A stretch of DNA of 12,776 nucleotides. Origin: Lojkania enalia. Lineage: Eukaryota; Ascomycota; Dothideomycetes; Pleosporales. The translations under genes and the position numbers were made by a program. The DNA lies in contig ML986950.1 of NCBI GenBank assembly GCA_010094045.1, positions 1,612-14,387 on the forward strand. The letters run 5' to 3'. The notes beneath the pieces are model-generated. The model made no database searches and had not been told where the DNA came from. It saw nothing but the letters and a program-made list of their open reading frames with translations. The stretch's first letter is position 1; the number at the start of each line of letters is the position of its first letter. Shown here one piece after another: positions 1-8,843 of this stretch.

Positions 1-1526
1 ATATATAACTATAAAAACTTTAACAAGTATTAGAATTATTATTAAAAGCTGTATTAAATATACTATAGAATAGTAATTATCTTATAGGGTTAATATAATT
101 AGTATTACTACTCTAGTTAATAGTAGAGGTATTTTATATATTATTAGCTATTACTATAATTACTAAGTACTTTATACTAATTAAATATTACTATACCCTT
201 AAAATAGCGTTAATATAATAATTACTAGGGTTTTAGAGGTATTATAATAATATTAAGTATATTTACGCGATATTAAAGTGTATAAAAACTATAATCTAGG
301 CTAGATAACTAATTAGTTATTAGTAGTAAGATATTCTATTAGAGAATTCTTTAATAGTAGCTAGTAGTATATTCTTATATAGAGATATACTTAATACTTT
401 CTTATTAACTGTAATATTAAATCGCGCTGCTACCTTATTAATAAATAAGTTTTATAGTAGTTAGATTTTATACTACTATATATCGCGTATAATTTAAACT
501 TCTAGAAACTAATTTAAATTTTTAAGAGATTAAAGTTCGTATTTATTATTTAATTAAGATTTAAATTTCTACTTAATAGAAATATTTAATAGATAAACTA
601 GAATTATAATATTATTAACGTAAAAGAAGACGATTAGCTTATTATTTATATATAAGTAAGATATTTCTAGTACTATTTTAAGGCCTAATTACTTTAAAGT
701 TCTATTTAGCTTATAATACTAAAGTTTTAAAATATCTTTAAAACTATATATAGCTTTCTATAATTATAGATATTTCTATACTTATATATAAAACCTTCTA
801 GTATATAGATATATATTAACCTATCTAATTAATAGTTAAGAAACGTGTTAATAATATTAAACTAGTATATATTAAGTTTAAAATAAGTTGTAATTAATAT
901 TAAAAAGTAAAAGGTTTATACAGCTAATATAGTAGTATAGATATTTTTCTATTAAGATTATAGATTACTATATACAACTAATCTAGCCTTAAATTTATAT
1001 AGGAAACTATCCTTATTAAATTTATATACAAATATCTATATTACTAGAAGAATTTTAATAGAATTTTAGAAGATTATTATCTTTTATTAGATATCTATAT
1101 CCTTCTACTTCTATAACTTAGTATAATAGGCTTTATAGAAGCTAGTATTAAATAGGTAATTTTTTAGATTCTTATAGTACTTTAGTTCTAGTAGAAGCTA
1201 ATTATAATAATATTTTCTAATAATATAAGTTTCCTTTATATAATTTACTAGTATTAGCTTACTATTAAATAGTACAATAAAGGTTATAAAGTATAACTAA
1301 AGCAGCCTACAGCTATATAGAAACCTACCTTCTTAAATTATATTATTTCTAGATATTTAGCTACTAATTTCTTCCTTCTATAAGATATTATTTATTCTTC
1401 TTAAGAGTATAGAAGTATAAATAGACGATAGTTACTATTCTTATAGTAAATTATTACTAAACGCAATATTTTTATTATTTACTAGTAGTATTATAAAGGT
1501 ATCTTAATTCTTTAGTACTAGCGTTA
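1..1526 (-). mobile_element. Copia B, 3' pol arm (RT to RNase H), heavily RIP-mutated
   Basis: Read on the minus strand, this stretch is collinear with copia A from about 7995 (window base 1) back to 6469 (base 1526), with only one net single-base length difference. It holds the connection after integrase, the reverse transcriptase and the start of RNase H. Differences from copia A are overwhelmingly C-to-T and G-to-A. The catalytic YVDD of copia A is YVNN here (611-622), so both metal-binding aspartates are lost, and stops are dense. The arm runs off the left edge, so the rest of RNase H and the 3' LTR must lie outside. The right end is the TA at 1525-1526, where pogo-1 inserted; the element resumes at 9046. 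I am confident of the identity from the long alignable homology to copia A. Confidence 0.9.
1525..1526. repeat. TA target-site duplication of pogo-1, left copy
   Basis: TA immediately precedes the left terminal repeat and matches the TA at 9046-9047 after the right one. Removing the insert rejoins copia B in register with copia A, whose corresponding bases (minus strand of 6469-6470) read TG. Confidence 0.75.
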
Positions 1527-1576
1527 ATATAATCTACTACCGAGCGGTTAAAACCACCGAGCAGTTAGTAATCTAC
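1527..1576 (+). repeat. Pogo-1 terminal inverted repeat (transposase 3' side)
   Basis: This 50-bp end pairs with 8996-9045 as an inverted repeat with six mismatches, all transitions. The outer bases read ATAT here against ACGT at the other end, again explicable by transitions. Inside are two direct copies of an 11-mer, ACCGAGCGGTT (1539-1549) and ACCGAGCAGTT (1556-1566), 17 bp apart, and TAATCTAC occurs near both edges of the repeat. Such internal repeats are plausible transposase-binding sites. Confidence 0.88.
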
Positions 1577-1626
1577 CTAATTTCAATTTTAAAGTAGGAT
1601 ACCTTTATAGCTATTAAAGTAATTAA

Positions 1627-3176
1627 TTATATAGTAATATCTATATAATTCTTACTATTTAGTATTTCGATTAGAGCTATTTTACACGTCTTAATATAGT
1701 AGTCTAGCTTCTAATAGCGCCTGCAGCATCTTAATTAGTATAGTTAACTATAACTATTTAGGCCTTTTTATTCTATTTAACAGCCTTCTTATTATTACTT
1801 TATTAATTGCAGCCTATCTAATATAGAGATAGTACTTATACTCTTAATTACCTTACGTTTATACTTCTTATACTTTATAAGTATTATATTTACCGCTTGG
1901 AGATTTCTATTCTCTATCTCTAAAAACGACTGCCTATGCGCTATAGACGTAATACCCTTTATAAAACTTATAAGACCCTCGAGTATTAATATTAGTAAAC
2001 TATCTTAATATTGTTCTACGTACTATTATATATATTATATCTAATACTCTACCTCTAAACGATTATATAGTATTTATAACTGCTACTTAGTAGGTTCTAG
2101 AAGTAGCAGCGTTAGAGTTTATAAAGCTTAGATATCGAGCTTTAAAATAATACAATCTAGACTAAATAGGACTAATTTAGACCCTTTAAAGCCTCCAGCT
2201 ATATTTTTATTAGTAATAGTATTATTAAAAGCCGCTTTAAATATAGGTAAGAAGTCTTCTTTAGTTATATAGGTAACGCGGCACTAAATTAAGCTTTTAA
2301 TCTCCTTGCTATATACACGTTTTAATAGACTAAAATAGCCTATATTAAGTAGCTATAGAAGATAAGATAAGTATAGAGGTATATAAAGTATAATAATATT
2401 ATATTCTTTATAATAATTATAAAATTTAATAGAATTATAGCTATTATAGCCGTCTATAATAAGTAGTTGATAGGTGCTAGTAGTACTAGCTTTAGTATAT
2501 TTATTAAAGTACTTAAGCTACTTAAACCTATATTTAATAGATATCTAGCTCTTCTTACTAATAGATAAAACCTACTAAAGCTTATCTATAATTAACTAGT
2601 ACTAGGTATTATATTATTATACGCTCTTAAGGATAATAAATAGTAGAACCGGCTAGCTATATATATTTACTACTATAATTACTATTATCTATTTAGTATT
2701 ACTAGACTAGATAGATTTAGGTATTTATCGCCTCTTAGTACTAGTAATAACTATTCTTAGGCCAATTTTATCTATTTAGAAGCCGGTCTCGTCGAAATTA
2801 TATATATCTTTATTAAAGATACTATATTTAGCCTTAGTATTATATATAAAGTGGAACCAGCCTTAAATAACCTTAGAATCTTCGTTTAAAGCTCTTTAGT
2901 AGTTATATCGTCGATTAACGCGTAATTTAAACTTTAAAATATATAAGACGAAGCGATTAGGCTAATTTTTACTAATAGATTACTAACCGTAATTAAGAAG
3001 TAGTTTATTAGCTATATCTCGTAGTATATTAAGATTAAGCTAAAACCTACACGTATCTATATTAAGTATATAGTCTATAATCGACCTCTCTTCTAGCTCT
3101 ATAAGATTCTTTAAATTAGGGGTGTAATTAGCTTTATAAGGTCTCCTATTACGGCGCTTTTTTAAGGTAGTATAGC
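1627..3176 (-). pseudogene. Pogo-1 transposase, residues about 41-556 (DDE core and zinc knuckle), broken
   Basis: This is the larger part of a Fot1/pogo-family DDE transposase, which would cut and paste its own element. Numbering assumes a start at 8964 and skips copia A. A CENP-B-type helix-turn-helix lies near residues 60-130 (SKN*PNRFV around 109-117). The first catalytic Asp is in NFDETGF at 169 (2791-2793) and the second in IDGYNSY at 282 (2452-2454); the third position, in LLNIG at 318 (2344-2346), is Asn from a GAT-to-AAT change. Spacing is DD35D, as in Fot1. A C-terminal CCHC knuckle at residues 525-538 has its second Cys and its His changed to Tyr. Numerous in-frame TAG and TAA stops follow. 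The final stop, TAA at 1627-1629, gives 556 residues, a usual length for Fot1-type transposases. The N-terminal 40 codons lie at 8844-8964. Confidence 0.9.
3172..3176. repeat. 5-bp target-site duplication of copia A, left copy (ATAGC)
   Basis: ATAGC directly before the 5' LTR is repeated exactly at 8839-8843 after the 3' LTR. Five bp is the usual target duplication for Ty1/copia integrases. It proves that 3177-8838 arrived as one insertion, and it fixes both LTR ends. Confidence 0.95.
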
Positions 3177-3215
3177 TGTCATGGGGATTTTCGGCTAGTC
3201 TGCTGAGCTATATCA

Positions 3216-3280
3216 GATATCGACGTACGATATTACGGTCGATATCACGCCGGATATTACGCTGGATATTAGCTGATATA
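3216..3280 (+). repeat. 12-bp tandem GATATC-type array in the 5' LTR
   Basis: Successive units begin GATAT at 3216, 3229, 3241, 3253, 3265 and 3275. The central three follow the consensus GATATCACGNNN with a 12-bp period, and the edge units are 13 and 10 bp. The same array is at 8674-8738 in the 3' LTR with fewer C-to-T changes. Its place in the presumed U3 region suggests transcription-factor sites, but that is inference. Confidence 0.8.
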
Positions 3281-3296
3281 CCCCTTTTTTATGTAC

Positions 3297-3305
3297 ATAA
3301 ATATA
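3297..3305 (+). promoter_or_regulatory. Possible TATA element of the LTR promoter
   Basis: ATAAATATA lies downstream of a C4T6 tract and about 80 bp before the LTR end, a reasonable place for a U3/R boundary. The match is weak in so AT-rich a context, and nothing here shows the real transcription start. Confidence 0.3.
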
Positions 3306-3380
3306 GCCCGCTGGCCATCTTCAATTAAGTAGTTCAGCTCCTTATCTCCCTCCCTGAGACAAGATTCGCCTCTTACTACA

Positions 3381-3394
3381 GTTATAAGCCCGGT
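3381..3394 (+). promoter_or_regulatory. Primer-binding site, half initiator tRNA-Met type
   Basis: GTTATAAGCCCGG follows the 5' LTR directly. It is complementary, apart from one RIP-like G-to-A, to the anticodon-loop region of eukaryotic initiator tRNA-Met, which reads GGGCUCAUAAC in yeast. It does not begin with TGG, as a site for a tRNA 3' end would. This is the arrangement known from copia-type elements primed by the 5' half of initiator tRNA. The match weakens after about 12 bases. Confidence 0.7.
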
Positions 3395-3668
3395 TACCGC
3401 ACCAAAATAACTGCAACTCAACCTTTTTATATATATATCGCGATCGATATCGCACCTTTTTTATTTAGTATCGCAATATCGCGATATTATTATCGTTATC
3501 ATTTACCAACGATTTTTTTGGGCACTCAGCTATCAGAATTACGTATAAATTCTGCACTTTATAAGCTTATCAATATGCTGTATCGCGTTTAAGGCTATTT
3601 TATTCTCCAGTATCAATATATTCCAGCATATTTCTGGTGTTGCAACGGTTGCACACTCCTCTATAGCT
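3395..3668 (+). other. Untranslated leader of copia A
   Basis: Between the primer-binding site and the gag frame I see no coding signal. The leader holds a TA run followed by an imperfect GCGAT-CGAT-ATCGC inverted repeat near 3440 and a perfect 14-bp palindrome, AATATCGCGATATT, at 3475-3488. An ATG at 3575 is out of frame with gag. The packaging signal would be expected here, but it cannot be recognised by sequence. Confidence 0.6.
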
Positions 3669-4590
3669 ATATCTAAGAAGAAGATACTCAGTACCCCTAG
3701 CGATTAGGAGGATTAGCTCGAGTAGTATAAACTAATAGCTAGCAGGCTGAGGGTATGGGAATATTTAGATCTAAGCGTACCTCCTGAAGAGGTTAAAATC
3801 CATAGGCTAGAACCTCCCCTCCCTAATATAGGTGAGTTCCGGACCCCGAAGATAAATCCAGAAGGGGAAATAGAAAGATACCCCTCTAGCAGAGTTATAT
3901 ATAAGGAGATGACCTCGATATAAACAACAGATTGGAACTGGGCAAGGGACCAGTATAACCGATAGAGGAAGGATTGGATTAAGATCGACGACGCTCTCCG
4001 TACTATATATAGCAATATCTTAACGACAACATCGCCTCAACACAAAGTAATACTTAGCGACGATATAACCAGCTATAAGATTCTTAGAATCTTACAGGAA
4101 AAGTTAGCGCCTACTATCGAGTCGAGGGAGCAACTAATCCAGAAGGAATATTAAGCTCTCCTCAAGTACCCAACTGATAGAGAGGTAGAGAAGTGGCTAA
4201 ATCAGTAGAATTAGGTAATCTATTATGCTAAGGCTGCTAGCTTAGCAGAAGTTTAGGGCCTTAGAGCAGAAAAGGATTTTCTTCTGACGGTTGCTAAGAA
4301 AGATGAGGTGTGGGCGCTAATCTATATGGTACCGATCAACGCTAAAAATGAGCTAGGTAGGATTAATCAACCGATTCCTACGATTAAACAATTGGTATAC
4401 TGATATGCCAATTACTATAGATGTTTTAATCTGTAGAAGGCGCTCGGCTCGTTTACAGCTTTACGACGTCCATTAATTTCTTAAGTAAATTCCGATAGTG
4501 CTGCGTAACAGCCTTAAGAAAAATCCGGTTCGCGATCGCGTACTCTACTACCCTACTTCTATAAGAAGCGGTACTTCTAGAGTAATTGCG
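3669..4590 (+). other. Gag region with decayed zinc knuckle
   Basis: The capsid part of the polyprotein. The N-terminus reads ILSTPSD*ED*LE*, with stops where Trp or Gln is typical of fungal copia Gag, followed by VWEYLDLSVPP. The middle (about 4090-4200) has LQEKLAPTIESREQL and LLKYPTDREVEKWL, a helical pattern seen in copia Gag. At 4554-4589 is YFYKKRYF*SNC, a probable nucleic-acid-binding knuckle in which Tyr codons stand where Cys or His would be expected. The exact knuckle ligands are uncertain. Confidence 0.75.
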
Positions 4591-4859
4591 AGTACGTAAA
4601 CGAATCGATTAGGCTACTAAACTAGGTACCAGATTAGGAAATACTAAAAGCCCGAGATAATATCTTAAATAAGAATAACTAGGGAAAAAAGAATACCCTG
4701 AAGGTAAATATAGAAAAATATAAGAAGTCGAAATCCTCGTTCGATAGTAAGGCCTCTACGAAGGCTGCTAGCCTCTAGGGAAATACCCAGGTGATTTAAA
4801 GGGGCAATTTTTCAGCAAGTACTACCCCTGAGAAAGAAGATACCAGTATCTTAAATCGG

Positions 4860-5120
4860 TGGATACTTAATCTAGATTCTAATATCTATATGTGCAACTC
4901 TAAGGCTTTTAGTTAGTAGACTACTCAGATGGCAAATTCTGAAGATAAAATCGCTGCGGGAGGTAGTATATACCCTATATTAGAATAGAGTACTGTCGTA
5001 ATTACAATTAATTCTCCTGCGGGCCTGAGGGATATCAAGCTAATAGAAGTTACTTACGTCCCTCAGTTGCTGACTAATGTGATGGCCCTAATTAGAAATA
5101 GGGAATAGGGTATCTAGTTC
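4860..5120 (+). other. Aspartic protease region, active site lost
   Basis: WILNLDSNIYMCNS starts at 4860, where copia proteases carry the motif D-[S/T/P]-G-[A/S] followed by N-x-H-V-C-N. The catalytic Asp is Asn (4869-4871, GAT-to-AAT) and the Gly is Asp (GGT-to-GAT), both G-to-A changes. The protease would process the polyprotein inside the virus-like particle. Downstream, EVTYVPQLLTNVMAL fits the C-terminal half of the copia protease fold. Confidence 0.75.
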
Positions 5121-5299
5121 AACTCAGGCAGAGATTGCCTTTACTAGTATAATTACCACAATATCGTTTGTTATTTAGAGTTGTTTAACGGCCACTGGCT
5201 ACTAGACGCGGACCCAGTAAAAAGGCCTCCACTCGATTCGCTTTCCGGATATAAGATAGTCGCAGCAATTAAGGAAAAGCTTTCCTATCGCCAGCAACT

Positions 5300-5460
5300 A
5301 ATATAAATTATTTCTTCAGCTGAAGCGCACCGATTATTAGGCCACCTAGATAGAGATTCAGTATTAGCCCTACCTCAGGCAGCTGAGAGTATCCAGTTGA
5401 GCGATCAGGAAGCACCAGTATAGCGAGATTACCAGACATGTATACAAGCGAAGTTATCAC
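5300..5460 (+). other. Integrase N-terminal zinc domain (GAG-pre-integrase, HHCC)
   Basis: AEAHRLLGHLDRDSV supplies the two His ligands (5328-5330 and 5343-5345). DYQTCIQAK supplies the Cys pair, of which the first is Tyr by TGC-to-TAC (5430-5432) and the second is intact (5439-5441). This domain precedes the catalytic core of copia integrases and helps in multimerisation and DNA binding. Confidence 0.82.
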
Positions 5461-5499
5461 AGCAGATCAGCCGGCGTAGTCAGCTTTACCCGGCTACTA

Positions 5500-6180
5500 A
5501 ACTATTTGAGAGAATCGCGATTAATATTATACAATTTCGGAAGGACCGCGAGAGGTACTATAACGGCGAGAGATACCTATTTTATGCAGTTGATCAGGTG
5601 TCCCGGTGGTATAAGGGATTTATGATATATAATCGGTTAAAATCCACCCTCGTGAAAGCCTTTAAAATACTATTAGCAAAAATTAAACAACAGCATAAAA
5701 GAAAGATCGTATATATCCGTATAGATAACGACTTAAGCTTCTCAGAACTTATAGAAGTATTACTCAATTAAGGAATTGCGATTAAAGCTCGCGCGCCTCG
5801 TACGCCTGAGTAGAATAGCCTAGCAGAGTAAGTAGGGTACTAAATTATGACCCACGCGCGCGCTCTCGCGATAGAAAGTAATATTTCTAATAAATACGCT
5901 AACGAATTAGCTCACACGGTGATATACCTACTTAATAGGACGCCGATTGCAAGCCTTCGATTTAAAACCCTATATAAGGCCGTTTTTAGCTATAAACCGT
6001 CTCTTACTCACCTTTAGGTTATAGGATCGCGAGCGTACGTTTTGGATAAAACTCTATTAAGAGGCGATAAACTGGCGTCGCGGGTACTAATTAGGAAACT
6101 CTTACAATACAGGAGTACGAATATATACCAAGTGCTGATTCTGAAACTAAAACGGGTATTTAATACTAGGGACGTTGTAT
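5500..6180 (+). other. Integrase catalytic core (DDE) and C-terminal flank
   Basis: Retroviral-type integrase, which inserts the cDNA. The first catalytic Asp, in ERIAINIIQF, is Asn (5523-5525). The second, in IRIDNDLSF, is intact (5724-5726). The Glu, in E*NSLAE, is intact (5826-5828), with the following residue a stop. The second Asp and the Glu are separated by 33 residues, slightly fewer than the 35 usual for the family. KYANELAHTVIYLLNRTP and VIGSRAYVLDKTLLRGDKLASR continue the copia signature after the core. Confidence 0.88.
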
Positions 6181-6899
6181 TTAGCGATATTATATCCAGT
6201 AAGGAGGAGGAATATCCGCCAAAAGAATCCCTAGAGAAGATTCTTTTTCAAATTAACGATATTAAGAGCTCTATCGACAGTAGTAATAATAAAACGATTA
6301 AAGTCGCAGAAGCGATCTACGAGGATCGGCTGCCTAATTAAGATATCTCTGCTGAGTTAGCAGGCAATTTAATTAGTAAGAAGGCCTATCAGCAGGAGAA
6401 TACTATTTTTAAAGAACAAATCGACGATATTACTAGTAATTAGGGACTCCTAACGCTAGAATTAACACCAGCGCCAGTGCTAAGGAATCAGGATACCCCT
6501 GCAGCGCTGCTAGTAGATAGTAAGAATACTGCGTTTAGCGATAATTTGCTATAAGGATAGCAACTGTCGCCTCCTTATGCTTCTATACCCTTAAGAAGAA
6601 TAAATAATGCCCCGCGGAGGGAAGAAATTAGTAGCTAAGTATTAAGGGATAATATAATCTAGGGAGGCAGGTTCCTACGCAGCCGCAGGCCGCCTTAGTT
6701 ATACTTTACTACCTTCGTAGTACTGTCTAATAGCGAGCTGATACCGGCAAATTATATAAAGGAAACTCGTACTATCAGAAAATATCATCGCAATCAGCTT
6801 CTACCAGAACCGAAGTACTATAAGGATCTGAAGAATTACCCTTTCGGTACTAGCTTCTATAAGGCCTGTCGCGCTAAGTTACAGAAGTAGAAGGATATA

Positions 6900-7660
6900 G
6901 ATACCTGGTAAAAGGTAATAATCCTCTAAGACTCTACTGAAATTCTTCTAGTAATATGGGTATTCGCATATAAATTTGATGAGGACGGTTTCCTATACAA
7001 ATTTAAAGCTAGATTAGTCGTACGCGGCGATCTACAATCTTAATAGGGAGATACTTATACTGCTATACTAGCCGCACAAACCTTTCGCTTTCTAATATCG
7101 ATTGCAACTTATTTTAAACTCGATATGTACCAGTTCGATGTCGTTAACGCGTTCCTTAACTGCCAATTAGACAGGTTGATATATATCTATACACTAGAAG
7201 GTTTCGCACATAAGTATAGGAAATATCTATAACTACAGAAAGCTATATACAGCCTTAAAGATGCTCCGAAACTTTAGTATCATGAGCTGGATAGGACTCT
7301 GAGGCAATTAGGCCTTAAAATAGTACTAGGAATATCTTGCTTATACGCAAACAACAAGCTAATCGTCTTCTTTTACGTTGATGATATTATAATCCTAGTT
7401 CACCTATTAAATATCTCTGCTAAGCAGAAATTTGAATCGCAATTAAGTAACAAATATAAACTTCGATCCCTCGGAGATCTAAATTAGTTTCTAGGAGTTC
7501 GAGTCGTACGTAATATATAGCAGCGTAAGACCTGGCTGCTATAGGACTTATTTATCGATAAGGTGGCAGCGCGATTTAATATTACGGTTAATAAGAAGGC
7601 GCTGAGTACGCCTCTACACGAGAATGTGCTGCCAGCCGCTACTAAGGAATCCTCTGATAG
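6900..7660 (+). other. Reverse transcriptase (RVT_2 type)
   Basis: Copia-type reverse transcriptase, which copies element RNA to DNA. Visible motifs in order are WVFAYKFDEDGFLYKFKARL, then VVRGD; QFDVVNAFLN with catalytic Asp at 7137-7139; AIYSLKDAPK; and FFYVDDIIIL with YVDD at 7374-7385, intact. The domain is interrupted by stops at many Gln and Trp positions, although its three catalytic aspartates survive in this copy. Confidence 0.93.
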
Positions 7661-7899
7661 GATATCTTACTACTAATAACTAATTAGTTGTCTAGCCTAG
7701 ATTATAGTTTTTACACGCCCTAATGTCGCGCGAGCGCACTCGATATTATTATAATACCTCTAGAACCCTAGTAATTATTATATTAACGCTGCCTTAAGGG
7801 TATAGCAATATCTGATTAGTACGAAGTACTTAGTAATTACAGCAATAGCTGATAATATATAAAACACCTCTACCATCAGCTAGAATGGCGATACTGATT

Positions 7900-8438
7900 A
7901 TATTAACCCTGTAGAGCAATTACTATTCTACAGCGCATCTGATACAGCCTTCGGCGATAATTCTAATACTCGTCGAAGTTCCTACGGCTATATATTTCAA
8001 CTTTTTAGGATGCCGATCGATTAGAAAGCCTCAATTCAGCGTACGGTTATAAAATCGACTACTAAGGCAGAATTATTAGCACTATCAGTCGCCGGATTAG
8101 AAATAGAGTAGTAGCAGAAGGCCTTTGCCTTACTACGCTTCTATATTAACGCGCAACTAGTACTACTTTACGATAATTAACAAACAGTAGATATCGTAAA
8201 TAAGCCATCTGAGCGTCTTAATACCAAACTTCGCCATGTGGATATATACCAGCACTGGCTACGTCAAGAAGTAGCAGAGTAGAGACTTACAATCAGTTGG
8301 CAACCAACGAATCTAATGCCAGCTGACGGCCTTACAAAAGTTTTGCAGCCGCAACAATACTAAAGGTTTATTAAGCAACTAAAAATAGAAGATATTTCAG
8401 CCAGAATCGAATCTCAGGAATTTCTATCAGCCAAATAA
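7900..8438 (+). other. RNase H and polyprotein C-terminus
   Basis: Copia-type RNase HI. YSASDTAFGDNSNTRRSSYG carries the first acidic residue (Asp, 7941-7943), and STTKAELLALS carries the Glu (8070-8072). A further Asp is in LLYDN. RHVDIYQHWLRQEV and ISWQPTNLMPADGLTK are the standard copia RNase H tail. The frame ends in LSAK and then TAA, which I take as the natural stop. Confidence 0.9.
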
Positions 8439-8620
8439 ATCGATTACTAACAAGAATCTTAGAGGGTGATCAAAAATTGATTATAACTCACCCTATATCA
8501 CATCAAATTGATATTTCTGCAAGCGTACTTAGCTCTACCACTAGTTACTCTATACAATTTACCTCTTTTGGTATAGTATCTACCTTTATTTTTTTCGACG
8601 CAGCTTCTCCTTCGCAGTTA
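8439..8620 (+). other. 3' untranslated region of copia A with a small hairpin
   Basis: No coding signal is seen between the polyprotein stop and the polypurine tract. A hairpin can form just after the stop: AGGGTGA (8463-8469) pairs perfectly with TCACCCT (8488-8494), and its loop contains a second short inverted repeat, TCAA-AAA-TTGA (8470-8480). Confidence 0.55.
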
Positions 8621-8632
8621 AAGCTGGGGGGG
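8621..8632 (+). promoter_or_regulatory. Polypurine tract of copia A
   Basis: AAGCTGGGGGGG ends two bases before the 3' LTR, which is fixed at 8635 by alignment to the 5' LTR. It is the expected plus-strand DNA primer. The two intervening bases (TA) are absent from the 5' junction and could be removed during integration. Confidence 0.75.
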
Positions 8633-8634
8633 TA

Positions 8635-8838
8635 TATCATAGGGATTTTCGGCTAGTCTGCCGAGCTGTATCAGATATCGACGTACGATATCACGGTCGA
8701 TATCACGCCGGATATCACGCTGGATATTAGCTGATATACCCCTTTTTTATGTACATAAATATGGCCCGCTAGCCATCTTCAATCAAGCAGTTCAGCTCCT
8801 CATCTCCCTCCCTGAGATAAGATTCGCCTCTCACCACA
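8635..8838 (+). repeat. 3' LTR of copia A
   Basis: The partner of 3177-3380. It begins TATCAT, its terminal TG having become TA, and ends CACCACA. It retains more ancestral CpA than the 5' LTR: CpA is preserved at eight positions where the 5' copy has TpA, and the reverse holds at one (GATAA here, GACAA there). The 12-bp array is at 8674-8738, where GATATCG and CGATATC (8674-8692) also form a perfect 7-bp inverted repeat. Confidence 0.95.
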
Positions 8839-8843
8839 ATAGC
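8839..8843. repeat. 5-bp target-site duplication of copia A, right copy (ATAGC)
   Basis: An exact match to 3172-3176. Deleting one copy together with copia A restores the pogo-1 transposase frame. Confidence 0.95.

Larger units (their letters stand above)
3177..3380 (+). repeat. 5' LTR of copia A
   Basis: This 204-bp direct repeat of 8635-8838 begins TGTCAT and ends ACTACA. The two LTRs align without gaps and differ at 14 positions, all transitions. Thirteen of these are CpA-to-TpA on one strand or the other, and one is a C-to-T before G. The upstream part carries a 12-bp tandem array (3216-3280), followed by a CCCCTTTTTT run and an ATAAATATA stretch that could act as a TATA element. Confidence 0.96.
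3669..8438 (+). pseudogene. Copia A gag-pol polyprotein, one frame, many RIP stops
   Basis: One reading frame (codons starting at multiples of three) runs from 3669 to TAA at 8436-8438, which is 1590 codons and normal for a fungal copia polyprotein. The ancestral start is probably the ATA at 3669, an ATG-to-ATA change, before SKKKILSTPSD; no in-frame ATG is well placed. The order is Gag, zinc knuckle, protease, integrase zinc domain, integrase core, reverse transcriptase and RNase H. Roughly sixty in-frame stops occur, nearly all TAG or TAA at positions where Gln or Trp is expected. I see no frameshift, so decay is by point mutation only. The longest stop-free part is around 6042-6341, just after the integrase. 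No product can be made. The key residues of each domain are given in separate entries. Confidence 0.93.
3177..8838 (+). mobile_element. Copia A: full-length Ty1/copia LTR retrotransposon (5662 bp)
   Basis: A complete but inactivated Ty1/copia element with TG...CA LTRs of 204 bp (the 3' copy begins TA by mutation), a primer-binding site, a gag-pol frame in the order Gag, protease, integrase, reverse transcriptase, RNase H, a polypurine tract and a perfect 5-bp target duplication. Integrase ahead of reverse transcriptase is the defining order of Ty1/copia. It sits inside the pogo-1 transposase. It is visibly richer in G+C than its surroundings, yet carries roughly sixty in-frame stops. It is therefore the most recent insertion here but has still been mutated by RIP. 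Confidence 0.96.

Noticed and set aside
3216..3280. Short CRISPR-like array
   Set aside because: The 12-bp units are contiguous with no unique spacers, and the array lies within a eukaryotic LTR.
3381..3420. Possible tRNA gene fragment
   Set aside because: The similarity is to the complement of initiator tRNA-Met directly after an LTR, so it is a primer-binding site. No cloverleaf or promoter boxes can be formed.
3575..3577. ATG as gag start
   Set aside because: It is out of frame with the polyprotein and meets TAA after five codons. The ATA at 3669 before SKKKIL fits better.
3713..4015. Minus-strand open frame of 100 codons
   Set aside because: It lies antisense to the copia A gag region, whose plus-strand reading matches known copia Gag patterns. 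The minus-strand product has no recognisable motif.
6042..6341. A separate small gene of 99 codons on the plus strand
   Set aside because: It is simply the longest stop-free run of the gag-pol frame (flanking VIGSRAYVLDK and beyond) and begins at a TTG internal to that frame.
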